From: Rhizobium cauense
Lineage (GTDB): Bacteria > Pseudomonadota > Alphaproteobacteria > Rhizobiales > Rhizobiaceae
Length of the DNA: 64,000 bases
Direction of reading: 5' to 3'
Assembly (NCBI RefSeq): GCF_019511525.1
Contig: NZ_JAEUAT010000015.1
Coordinates: forward strand, 96,985-160,984
Shown: positions 8,562 through 16,628 of the stretch, piece after piece
How positions within the stretch are numbered: the stretch's first letter is position 1
Layout of the letters: every line of letters starts with the position of its first letter
Position numbers and translations under genes: made by a program
The notes under the pieces: model-generated
The model's input: only the letters and a program-made list of their open reading frames with translations
Database searches by the model: none
What the model was told of the DNA's origin: nothing

Positions 8562-9689
8562 CTAAAGGGCGCCATCTATCCAGGGCGGCGACTGCGTATC
8601 ATATCCCGATACACTGCGAAGCAAATTCTGTGAAAAAGCGGGTATCCGCAACATCAGCGGCGCTGCAAGGTTGCGGATGGCAATCGCCACTCGATTGCTC
8701 ATCGTGATCAGCGATGTCAACCGATACGTCTGTTTCAGCACCGTTTGGACGGCGGGTATCCTGAGCGCGGCATACTCCTTCTCCCTCCCCTCCGAGATCA
8801 GCCACGCCAGCCAGCAGGCGTCCTCAATACCGAGGTTCATCCCGCGTGCGCCGGCTGGCGAATGGATATGGGCCGCGTCGCCGGCCAGAAACACGTTGCC
8901 TTTGGCCATTCTGTCGACGTGACGGAAATGAACGCGAAAGTCGGACGCCCAAACGCGCTCGACAACCGGCGCGGGATGCTGAATACGGCGCTCGAAATCG
9001 GGAAGCGTCGATATGTAGCGCAGCACATCCCTCGTGACAGGTAGCCGCCCGATGATGCCGGGGTCGACCAGATTGATCTCCGCAAACCCCGCGTCAATCG
9101 GCACGGCATAGCGAAAGTCCGCAAGATAGAAGCTGGTCTCAAGCGCCTCGCCCGGGAAATCAATACCGACGGCCTTGCGTACCGCCGAATGTGACCCGTC
9201 AGCCCCGATCACGATATCGAATTCCGCGGTTTCGGTAGAGCCATCCGCTTTCCGCATCGTCACACGCGGTTTCGAAAGATCTCCAGCAACCGTTTCGACA
9301 ACAGTCTGCCACTCTGGAACGATCTCATAGTCGGAAAGCTTGCCAAGCAGCAAGCGCTCGGTATGGCCCTGTGCCAACGCGTATATCGCGCCATAGGGAC
9401 CCGGCAGCTTGGTCGTATCCAGATCGACAAGCTTCCTACCCTTGGAGGTAACCCGGAACCGCGCGAGCTGTTGCGCTTCTTGCAGTATTGCGTCCGTCAC
9501 GCGGGAGGGCGAAAGCAGTGTCAGTGTTCTGGCATTCACACCCAGCGCACGGCTTTCTGCCAGCGCCACCGGCCCGGTATCACTATCGACAATGCGTGGA
9601 AGATGCCCACGCCGGGCGAGTTCGAGGGCAGCAGTGAGGCCAGTCGCACCGGCCCCGGCGATCAAGATGCTACGATGCCCTGACGCCAT
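8562..9689 (-). CDS. FAD-dependent class A monooxygenase
   Basis: Flavoprotein hydroxylase of the PheA/TfdB/UbiH type (NAD(P)H- and FAD-dependent, aromatic or polyketide substrate; the actual substrate is not predictable). 375 residues. Three family fingerprints are present: the N-terminal dinucleotide motif GAGATGLTAALELARRG, the DG motif IGADGSHSAVRKA near residue 165, and the GD motif FLAGDAAHIHSPAGARGMN near residue 270. The start lies 4 bp after the SCO1 gene stop, so the two are co-transcribed. A respiratory or quinone-related link through SCO1 is only suggestive. Confidence 0.85.
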   Translation of the reverse strand: MASGHRSILIAGAGATGLTAALELARRGHLPRIVDSDTGPVALAESRALGVNARTLTLLSPSRVTDAILQEAQQLARFRVTSKGRKLVDLDTTKLPGPYGAIYALAQGHTERLLLGKLSDYEIVPEWQTVVETVAGDLSKPRVTMRKADGSTETAEFDIVIGADGSHSAVRKAVGIDFPGEALETSFYLADFRYAVPIDAGFAEINLVDPGIIGRLPVTRDVLRYISTLPDFERRIQHPAPVVERVWASDFRVHFRHVDRMAKGNVFLAGDAAHIHSPAGARGMNLGIEDACWLAWLISEGREKEYAALRIPAVQTVLKQTYRLTSLITMSNRVAIAIRNLAAPLMLRIPAFSQNLLRSVSGYDTQSPPWIDGAL

Positions 9690-9693
9690 GCCG

Positions 9694-10296
9694 TCATCCC
9701 TTGCTGACGAGGTTCTCCAGTTTCTTTACAGCCGTATCAGGATTTTCTCCATAGGCGATGGTCCCGGAGAACCGCCCTGCCGAATCCAGCAGGAAGACGG
9801 AAGCCGTATGGTCCATCGTGTAGTCGCCGTCCGGCTTGCTTTCGTCCACCGGAACCTTCTTCGCGTACACGCGGTAACCCTTGATCACATCGGCAACCTT
9901 GTCAGGAGCGCCCGATATGCCGACGATGCGCTTCGAGACGTTGGAAACGTAATGATTCATCACCTCGGGCGTATCCCGCTCCGGATCGACGGTCACGAAA
10001 TAGGCCTGGAGCTTCTTGCCATCAGGATCGACCTTCTCCAGCCAACCGTTCATCTCGAACAGTGTCGTAGGGCACACTTCCGGGCAGTGGGTGAATCCAA
10101 AAAAGATCGCCGTAGGCTTGCCACGAAAGGCCTGTTCGGTGATCGGCTGACCGTTCTGAGCAACGAGGGTGAACGGTACGCCAAACGGTCCCTCGGACAT
10201 CGCCTCTTTTGTCTTTGTGACATTGAGCGTCAGCCAGCCGAGAACTCCGGCCATCAGCAGCACCGCAACCCAGACCGCAATGCGGACAGTCTTCAT
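9694..10296 (-). CDS. SCO1/SenC copper chaperone
   Basis: Membrane-anchored periplasmic thioredoxin-fold protein of the SCO1/SenC/PrrC family, which delivers copper to the CuA site of cytochrome oxidase. 200 residues: one N-terminal membrane helix (about 6-24), the copper-binding CPEVC motif (THCPEVCPTT) near residue 75, and the distal His in YTMDHTASVFLLD. First gene of the SCO1-monooxygenase-prmA group. Confidence 0.92.
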   Translation of the reverse strand: MKTVRIAVWVAVLLMAGVLGWLTLNVTKTKEAMSEGPFGVPFTLVAQNGQPITEQAFRGKPTAIFFGFTHCPEVCPTTLFEMNGWLEKVDPDGKKLQAYFVTVDPERDTPEVMNHYVSNVSKRIVGISGAPDKVADVIKGYRVYAKKVPVDESKPDGDYTMDHTASVFLLDSAGRFSGTIAYGENPDTAVKKLENLVSKG

Positions 10297-10652
10297 CGAT
10301 CAAACCTCTGAAATCGGGAGCATTCCCGTTTCTGCGTGATACCGCCTCGTTCTCCGGCGCGCAATTCAACAAGACGTTTTCCCAACGGCGACCGATTGCC
10401 CCACCAATACACGGAAAAATCGCAATGAAGATTTATATTTCTCAATATTTACAAATACATAGCCAATGCGAAATTGGAGTTCCTGCAATCTTCGAGAGTT
10501 AGCAAATACTTTAAAAAGTATCTCTATATTTAGCAGTGGATAGAACGCTTGACCGTTCTGGTGACATGACGTCCGCCTGGCATTTCGACCCGGCCATCCG
10601 CGTGAGCGCAAGACACATACCGCGTCTCATCGCGGAGGGGGATGATCGTCAC
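10297..10652. other. Intergenic, AT-rich leader between SCO1 and the MCP gene
   Basis: 356 bp of divergent upstream sequence. Positions about 10430-10530 are strikingly AT-rich compared with the surroundings and probably hold promoters for both genes. A 25-codon frame within it lacks a ribosome site and is not called. Confidence 0.5.
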
Positions 10653-12617
10653 ATGACTGATACGAAAGTACGCAAGAGCCTCTCCGTAGGCCAGCGGCTT
10701 GGGACGCTGGCTGGCGCGGCGTTTATCGGCTTCGGTTCGATGCTTGGGGTTGGCTGGTACCAGAATTCGAGTGCCGACGCCGCCTTGAGGCACGCAAACG
10801 AAATTCAGGCCAGCGTCGATCACATCAACGAGATGCGCGCCGCAAACCTCACGCTAATTCTTGCCGCCATGGATACTATCGTCGACCGCGGCGATCGTAG
10901 CGTCATGCCCGAGCGCCTGAAACTGATGAACGAAGCCATCGGCGAGTTGCAAAGCAGCTCCAAAGAGATGCACCAGCTAGGAAATGAACTAAACGCCGGA
11001 AGCCTGCTGACCACTTACGACGCGGACGTCGCTTCCCTCGGCAAAAGCATCGTCACCGACTTGAAGGCTGCGGTGGAATCCGGCGCGCCGGACAGTGAAT
11101 TCGATAAGCTGGATGATGCGATCGACGGCGGTGGCGACAAGGTGGGGGCAACGCTGGATAAACTCGCCCGCGAAGGTGGCGAACTGGCCAAGGCACGCAT
11201 CGACGAAGCAAACGTGATCTCTGAGCGCGCGATTCAGATCCAGCTCGCACTCGGCATCGTGGCCATACTGACGATGGCCAGCCTGCAATATGTCCATGGT
11301 GGCTCCATCCGACGCGGTATCGAGGCGGTCCGCAAGAGCATGCAGAACATCATGAGCGGCGATCTCGACAGCCAGGTCCCCGCCACCGACCGCGGCGACG
11401 AGATCGGAGACATGGCGCGCGCCGCGGAGAGCTTCCGTCGCGCCGCCATCGAGAAGCAGGAACTGGAGGCGCGCAGCCAACACGAGCGTCAGCAAGGCGA
11501 GGCCGAGCGTCGTGGCCGCGAGGCGGCAAAGCTCGCGGATGCGGAAGCACTCAACACGGCAGTGAACGCCCTTGGGCACGGCCTCACGCGGCTGGCCGGT
11601 GGCGATGTCACGGTCACTATCAACGAGCCCTTCAAGCCCGAGCTCGAACGTCTACGGAACGACTTCAACCAGACGACCATGACGCTCCGCAAGGCAATGA
11701 TCGACATTGCCCAGAACGGCACCTCAATCCAGGCAAACAGCCAGCAGATGCGCTCGGCTGCCGATGACCTTGCCAAGCGCACCGAGCAACAGGCAGCGTC
11801 GTTGGAGCAGACCTCCGCTGCACTCGACCAGATCACCGCGACGGTGCGCAGCGCCACGAACCGCGCCGAGGAAGTCGGCAAGATGGTCGAACACACGCGC
11901 CAGAACACGACCAAGTCCGACATCGTCGTCAACGATGCCATGGCGGCCATGCAGCGAATCGAAACGGCATCTCGCGAAATCGGCACCATCATCAACGTCA
12001 TCGATGAGATCGCCTTCCAGACCAACCTCCTCGCGCTCAACGCCGGCGTCGAGGCCGCCCGCGCCGGCGAAGCCGGCAAGGGTTTTGCGGTCGTCGCGCA
12101 GGAAGTTCGCGAACTTGCCGGTCGCGCAGCTGGAGCGGCCAAGGATATCAAGGCCTTGATCGGAAAATCTGGTGCTGAGGTGAAGGCTGGCGGTGAGCTC
12201 GTGACGGCAGCCGGCGAAGCGTTGCGTCAGATCGGCGAAGATGTTTTGCGCATCGACGAGCATGTTAAATCAATCGTAACCTCTGCACGCGAACAATCGA
12301 CCGGACTGAACGAAATCAATACGGCCATCAGCCAGATGGACCAGGTCACGCAGAAGAATGCGGCCATGGTGGAAGAGACGAACGCAGCAAGCCATGCGCT
12401 CGCCACCGACGCCGACAACCTGATCCACCTGATCCAGACGTTCAAGATCGGCGAGGGCATGAATGCCCGTTCAACGCCGCGGGAAGCCACCGCAGTCTCG
12501 CATCCGAAACCATCTCCCGCACGAAGCCTCATCGGTAAGGTCGCGGGCGCATTCAGCGGCGGCGCAACCGCCAGAGCCATGGCCGCACCGGCCGGAGACA
12601 ACTGGGAAGAATTCTGA
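10653..12617 (+). CDS. Methyl-accepting chemotaxis protein with CheR-docking tail
   Basis: Inner-membrane chemoreceptor that signals to CheA through CheW. About 654 residues: membrane helix 1 (about 15-38), a short periplasmic four-helix sensing region, membrane helix 2 (about 190-212), HAMP (GSIRRGIEAVRKSM... about 215-270), then the long cytoplasmic coiled coil. The hairpin tip EIAFQTNLLALNAGVEAARA is the canonical receptor signature. The last residues are NWEEF, matching the CheR/CheB-docking pentapeptide, so it should recruit the adaptation enzymes directly. ATG at 10653 follows GGAGGGGG. It is followed 2 bp later by cheW. Confidence 0.95.
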   Translation: MTDTKVRKSLSVGQRLGTLAGAAFIGFGSMLGVGWYQNSSADAALRHANEIQASVDHINEMRAANLTLILAAMDTIVDRGDRSVMPERLKLMNEAIGELQSSSKEMHQLGNELNAGSLLTTYDADVASLGKSIVTDLKAAVESGAPDSEFDKLDDAIDGGGDKVGATLDKLAREGGELAKARIDEANVISERAIQIQLALGIVAILTMASLQYVHGGSIRRGIEAVRKSMQNIMSGDLDSQVPATDRGDEIGDMARAAESFRRAAIEKQELEARSQHERQQGEAERRGREAAKLADAEALNTAVNALGHGLTRLAGGDVTVTINEPFKPELERLRNDFNQTTMTLRKAMIDIAQNGTSIQANSQQMRSAADDLAKRTEQQAASLEQTSAALDQITATVRSATNRAEEVGKMVEHTRQNTTKSDIVVNDAMAAMQRIETASREIGTIINVIDEIAFQTNLLALNAGVEAARAGEAGKGFAVVAQEVRELAGRAAGAAKDIKALIGKSGAEVKAGGELVTAAGEALRQIGEDVLRIDEHVKSIVTSAREQSTGLNEINTAISQMDQVTQKNAAMVEETNAASHALATDADNLIHLIQTFKIGEGMNARSTPREATAVSHPKPSPARSLIGKVAGAFSGGATARAMAAPAGDNWEEF

Positions 12618-12619
12618 TC

Positions 12620-13087
12620 ATGAACAACACCATCATCAACCAGACCGGCTCGCATCTCGAGATCGTATCTTTCCATCTCGGCGAACAGGAGTTCTGCATC
12701 GACATCATGGCGATCCGCGAAATCCGCGGCTGGGCGCCGGTGACCCCGATGCCGCACACGCCGCCTTACGTGCTCGGCCTCATCAACCTGCGCGGCGCGG
12801 TGATCCCCGTTATCGACATGGCTTGCCGCCTTGGCATGAAGATGACGGAGCCGTCCGAGCGCTCGGCCATCATCGTCACCGACATCGCCGGCAAGCTGGT
12901 CGGCCTGCTGGTCGAGCAGGTCTCCGACATGATGACCATCAAGAGCGAAGACCTGCAGCCGGCTCCGGAGATCATTCCCGAAGCACAGCGCGCCTTCTGC
13001 CGTGGTATCGTGGCCCTCGAAAAGACGATGGTCTGCTTCCTGAACCTCGACACCGTAATCGCCGACGAGTTGGCGCAGGCGGCCTAA
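12620..13087 (+). CDS. cheW: Chemotaxis coupling protein CheW
   Basis: 155-residue cytoplasmic adaptor linking receptor to the CheA kinase. The CheW domain covers the whole protein, with the VLGLINLRGAVIPVIDMA stretch typical of the family near residues 50-70. It starts 2 bp after the MCP gene and ends before a strong terminator, forming a two-gene receptor/adaptor operon outside any main che cluster. Confidence 0.95.
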   Translation: MNNTIINQTGSHLEIVSFHLGEQEFCIDIMAIREIRGWAPVTPMPHTPPYVLGLINLRGAVIPVIDMACRLGMKMTEPSERSAIIVTDIAGKLVGLLVEQVSDMMTIKSEDLQPAPEIIPEAQRAFCRGIVALEKTMVCFLNLDTVIADELAQAA

Positions 13088-13132
13088 CGGGACAAGCCAG
13101 GTCCCCAAAACCCGCGTCCAAACAGACTCCAG

Positions 13133-13168
13133 AACCGCTCGCAGCAAATCGTTGCGAGCGGTTTTCTT
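13133..13168 (+). terminator. Rho-independent terminator after cheW
   Basis: Stem AACCGCTCGCA/TGCGAGCGGTT around a 9-base loop, followed by a T-rich run (TTTTCTT). It ends the MCP-cheW operon. Confidence 0.85.
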
Positions 13169-13265
13169 ATGCCGGCACTCCCTCGCCGTATTTGCGGGCC
13201 CACTGTGAACAAAAAGGCTAAGGGAAGCGTTTGACCGGTCGTTGGAGATGGAACGGGGTAGCACG

Positions 13266-13676
13266 ATGAACGATACGAAGACCCGCCACACCGGAGGATG
13301 CGTCTGCGGAGCGATACGCTACAGGATCGACGAGGCGCCTTTGGCGAGCGGCATCTGCCATTGCCGGACGTGCAGAAGGATTGCTTCGGCGCCCACCCTG
13401 CCATTCGTTACCTTTCCGGTACGAACGCTGATTTACGAACAAGGGGCGCCGCGAGCCTTCGCCTCCTCGAAGGGCGTCGTACGGACGTTTTGTGGTTCAT
13501 GCGGCTCCCCACTCGGCTACCACAACGAGGCGGATCCCGGTTTGATCGACGTCATGACGGTTAGTCTTGACGACCCGGATGCGTATCACCCGACCTTTCA
13601 CGTCTGGACGTCGGACAAGCTATCCTGGGATGTCATCTGCGACGACCTGCCGGCCCATCCCAAAAGCCGTCCCTAA
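13266..13676 (+). CDS. GFA/CENP-V family zinc protein
   Basis: 136-residue zinc-binding protein of the Gfa-like (Mss4 fold) family; members are annotated as glutathione-dependent formaldehyde-activating enzymes, but most have no proven activity. Zinc ligand clusters visible: GGCVCG near residue 10, CHCRTCRR near residue 35, and FCGSCGSPLGY near residue 80. ATG at 13266 is preferred (GGGGT at -12); an in-frame ATG at 13248 and TTG at 13242 are alternatives. Stand-alone. Confidence 0.88.
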   Translation: MNDTKTRHTGGCVCGAIRYRIDEAPLASGICHCRTCRRIASAPTLPFVTFPVRTLIYEQGAPRAFASSKGVVRTFCGSCGSPLGYHNEADPGLIDVMTVSLDDPDAYHPTFHVWTSDKLSWDVICDDLPAHPKSRP

Positions 13677-13708
13677 CTCGATGGCTGATAGCCGATCACA
13701 GAACCCAA

Positions 13709-14578
13709 CTACTCGACGATCTCGACCGTGAACGCGAAGCGGCTGATCTCTCCGGGAGGCAAGGTCAGGCTGTACGGTCGCTCTGCAAGCTCCTTCGAAC
13801 CGTTCTTTTCAGCAGCCATACCATGCCAGGGTTCGACGCAGATGAATGGTGCCCCCGGCTTCTGCCAGAGCGCCAGATTCGGCAGATTCTCAAAACTGAA
13901 ATGCATCGTCGGCCCGCCCTCGACGCCGTAGCGCAGCCCCTTCCCCGCGCCTTCGGGAAAGATCATGGCATCCTGCTCGAACATGCCGTGGTCGAGAACA
14001 AGCCGTCCCGCCTTGAATGGAGATGCCAGCCTTGAAGCCGAAATCAGGCCCCCCTCCAATCGCACCAAACCGGGTTCGCCGAGATTGTCGAGCGTTATGA
14101 CATGGTCCTGCCCGCCCGCACCCGGCAACGGCCAGACGAAGGCGGGATGAAAGCCGAAGCCAAACGGCATCGGCCGCTGGTCGCGATTGGTGACTTCGGC
14201 GGCGACGGTCAATGCCCGCCCATCAAGTGTGTGTTCCACCGCCAACAGGAAGTCGAACGGAAAGACGGCCTTCGTCGCAGGCGACGATGCAAGCTCGTAC
14301 CGGCACGTCGTTGCGCTGGCGGATGCAAGGGCAAATTCCGCCCGGCGTGCAAAGCCGTGCTGACCCATGGAATAGGTCTGGCCGCCGATCGCCAACACGT
14401 CGTCCGGCGCCTTGCCTACGATCGGAAAGAGCACGGGGGAACGCCCGCTCCAGAAAGCCGCATCGCCGTTCCACAGCCAAGACCTGCCATCGCTGGTCGC
14501 AAGCGTCTGCATCTCCGCCCCGAGAGAGGAGACATCCACTGTCAGATATTGGTTGGTGATCCGCGTCAGGCTTGGCAT
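13709..14578 (-). CDS. Aldose 1-epimerase-like protein (LacX type)
   Basis: 289-residue cytoplasmic galactose-mutarotase-fold protein. Conserved features: MGQHGFARRAEF (catalytic-type His near residue 75), FGFGFHPAFVWPLPG (second His near residue 145) and ICVEPWHGM (Glu near residue 250). This pattern fits the LacX/YeaD-related epimerase branch, probably acting on a free sugar or sugar phosphate; the substrate is unknown. It is convergent with the GFA gene and 79 bp downstream of creA on the same strand. Confidence 0.85.
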   Translation of the reverse strand: MPSLTRITNQYLTVDVSSLGAEMQTLATSDGRSWLWNGDAAFWSGRSPVLFPIVGKAPDDVLAIGGQTYSMGQHGFARRAEFALASASATTCRYELASSPATKAVFPFDFLLAVEHTLDGRALTVAAEVTNRDQRPMPFGFGFHPAFVWPLPGAGGQDHVITLDNLGEPGLVRLEGGLISASRLASPFKAGRLVLDHGMFEQDAMIFPEGAGKGLRYGVEGGPTMHFSFENLPNLALWQKPGAPFICVEPWHGMAAEKNGSKELAERPYSLTLPPGEISRFAFTVEIVE

Positions 14579-14657
14579 CGAGCGTCCTCTTCAGTTTGCC
14601 TCCCGCGTCGGACCATATCCGCGCCCGCCGCCGAATTCCATCCGAAAGGCAGAGGAC

Positions 14658-15152
14658 CTATTGCGGCTTGCCATTCTTCCAGGTGACGTTCTGGCCATAG
14701 AGCGGGATGGTCGAGATTGCCATCTTGGCTGATCCATCGGTCAGTTCGCGGGAATGCGCGAGATAGATCAGCGTATCGTTCGCCTTGTCGTAGATCCGGT
14801 TTACGACCAGCTTCTTCCAGATCAGCGACATGCCTGTCTTGAACACCTCGTCGCCACCCTTCGAAAGATCGATGTCGTCGATCTCGATCGGCCCCGTCTG
14901 ACGGCAGGAAATGGAGTTGTTGGAGGGATCCTCAAACCAGTTGCCGTTCTTCACGCGGTCGATGACGCTTCGGTCGAAATAGGTGACGTGGCAAGTGACG
15001 CCCTTTACCTGAGGGTCGGCCACCGCGTCAATGACGATGTCGTTGCCGGTCCAGTCGACCCCGACCTTGCCGACCTGGTCGGCGGATGCTGTGCCGGCGC
15101 AAAGCCCGATGAGCGAGGCGGCGGCGAGCGCGATGCAGCTGTTTCTGGACAT
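14658..15152 (-). CDS. creA: CreA family periplasmic protein
   Basis: 164-residue exported protein of the CreA family (unknown biochemical role). A clear signal peptide (residues 1-24, cleavage after ASA) precedes a mature part beginning DQVGKVGVDWTGNDI. The pair of cysteines (VTCHVTYFD and ISCRQTGPI) is family-typical and could form a disulfide. No cre two-component genes are near. Confidence 0.9.
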   Translation of the reverse strand: MSRNSCIALAAASLIGLCAGTASADQVGKVGVDWTGNDIVIDAVADPQVKGVTCHVTYFDRSVIDRVKNGNWFEDPSNNSISCRQTGPIEIDDIDLSKGGDEVFKTGMSLIWKKLVVNRIYDKANDTLIYLAHSRELTDGSAKMAISTIPLYGQNVTWKNGKPQ

Positions 15153-15215
15153 GACGATTCCCTGATGACATCCGCATCTAAGGTAAGTGCGGCCGATGTC
15201 TTTACAAGGAAGCCC

Positions 15216-15806
15216 TCACGCCTTCCTGCAGGTGCAGGCCTCGTATCCTTCCGATGTCAGCCTTCCGGGTTTCATGCCGATCAGACCAGGAATGGCATTC
15301 ACAGCTGTGGCCCCGACGGCCTTTGCCATCGCAATCGCCGCATGCGCGCAGACGGCAGCGTCCTCGGCGGCATTGTGATGCGCAAAGCGCAAACCGAGAT
15401 GCTCGGCGATCATGTTGAGCTTGTGCGACAGAAAATGCGGCCAGATCCGCTGGGCCATCTTCAAGCTGCAGAGATACGTCAGCTCCGGGTAGGATTGTCG
15501 ATAGAGATCCAGGCTCGAGCGCCAAACGCTAAAGTCGAAAGCCGCATTATGCGCGATCATGGTCGCGCCTCGGAAGTCGTCGTGAAACTCGTCCATCACC
15601 TCCGGGAACTCCGGAGCGTCGTCGACATGCTCGGGCCTGATACCGTGAATGGCGATGTTCATGCGGGAGAACCGCATGTCTTTCGGACGGATCAGCCGCT
15701 CCTCGACGCGTGTGACCTTGCCGTCCTCGATCCACGCCAGCCCAACCGAACAGGCGCTGGCGCGTTGTTCGTTGGCCGTCTCGAAATCGATGGCGATGGT
15801 CTTCAA
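15216..15806 (-). CDS. DEDDh 3'-5' exonuclease (DnaQ-like)
   Basis: 196-residue exonuclease domain protein of the DNA polymerase III epsilon/DnaQ superfamily. Exo I: IAIDFETANE (Asp, Glu near residues 7-9). Exo II: IAHNAAFDFSVW (Asp near residue 92). Exo III: HHNAAEDAAVCA (His and Asp near residues 142-148). No polymerase-binding tail, so a repair or RNA/DNA trimming role is more likely than proofreading in the replisome. The C-terminal tail has two cysteines (EACTC). Confidence 0.88.
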   Translation of the reverse strand: MKTIAIDFETANEQRASACSVGLAWIEDGKVTRVEERLIRPKDMRFSRMNIAIHGIRPEHVDDAPEFPEVMDEFHDDFRGATMIAHNAAFDFSVWRSSLDLYRQSYPELTYLCSLKMAQRIWPHFLSHKLNMIAEHLGLRFAHHNAAEDAAVCAHAAIAMAKAVGATAVNAIPGLIGMKPGRLTSEGYEACTCRKA

Positions 15807-16008
15807 GTTACGTCCGCGATTCTGTGTGTGCAGACAGGTAGCCCTGTGAGACGCCTAAGGTAAACAGCGCAGCTTGACTTGAGCGCCACGATCAACGACT
15901 TTCCTGCCATGATCGGATCGAAAACCATTCTTGCAACGATGCATTTCACCACGGCCCACGCAGGGCTTGGGAAAGCATTGGCGCGTTAGCCGACCGATCA
16001 ATCCCGAG

Positions 16009-16034
16009 AACCCTGCCGAGGTGAGCAGGGTTTT
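16009..16034 (+). terminator. Terminator-like hairpin
   Basis: Stem AACCCTGC/GCAGGGTT with an 8-base loop and TTTT. It points in the + direction, but no + strand gene precedes it within the gap 15807-16073, which leaves either a small RNA or a leader attenuator for the acetyltransferase gene. Confidence 0.5.
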
Positions 16035-16073
16035 CGAAGCTTGCTCTCCTCATTCAAATTCAAGGAGAGCATT

Positions 16074-16607
16074 TTGAAAAATCCGGAAGAGAATTTACTG
16101 GACCGACAACCGGCCGCCTGCGGGGTGACTATCCGTGCCATGCGCGCCAGCGATATCGAAGCGGTGACGGCCTTTATCAACCTGCCCGGCTTTCGTCACG
16201 GCACGCTTCGGCTTCCCTTTCAGACGGTCGAGGAGACACGACAACGTTTCGAGAGCATGCCTCGGGGCAATGTCAGCGTGGTCGCCGAGCTCGACGGCAA
16301 GCCGGTCGGCGATGCCCACCTCATGCGCTACCAGGGGCGGCGCGGCCACGTGGCGAGCATCGGCATGGGCGTGCGTGACGACTTCACCGGCAGAGGTATT
16401 GGCAGCGCGTTGATGGAGGCAATTGTCGACACGGCCGACAATTGGCTCAACATCAAGCGGTTGGAGCTCACCGTCTATACCGACAACGCCGCTGCCATCG
16501 CCCTCTACGAGAAATTCGGCTTCGAGAAGGAAGGTCTGCTGAAGGCCTTCGGCTTCCGCGCTGGCGAATATGTCGATGCCTACACGATGGCACGTATCAA
16601 GTCGTAG
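16074..16607 (+). CDS. GNAT family N-acetyltransferase
   Basis: 177-residue acetyl-CoA-dependent acetyltransferase, GNAT fold. Typical elements: IRAMRASDIEAV at the N-terminus, the acetyl-CoA loop region VRDDFTGRGIGSALMEAIVD (near residue 110, Q/R-x-x-G-x-G/A) and DNAAAIALYEKFGFEKEG at the C-terminal half. It resembles the amino-acid-acetylating RimI/PhnO-like proteins, substrate unknown. TTG at 16074 is chosen because AAGGAGAG ends 5 bases before it; a TTG at 16041 has no such site. Confidence 0.88.
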   Translation: MKNPEENLLDRQPAACGVTIRAMRASDIEAVTAFINLPGFRHGTLRLPFQTVEETRQRFESMPRGNVSVVAELDGKPVGDAHLMRYQGRRGHVASIGMGVRDDFTGRGIGSALMEAIVDTADNWLNIKRLELTVYTDNAAAIALYEKFGFEKEGLLKAFGFRAGEYVDAYTMARIKS

Positions 16608-16628
16608 AAGGGTGAGCGGGCTGCCGCC

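Noticed and set aside
10434..10511. 25-codon AT-rich frame upstream of the MCP gene
   Set aside because: No ribosome site, composition unlike coding sequence here; part of an AT-rich promoter region.
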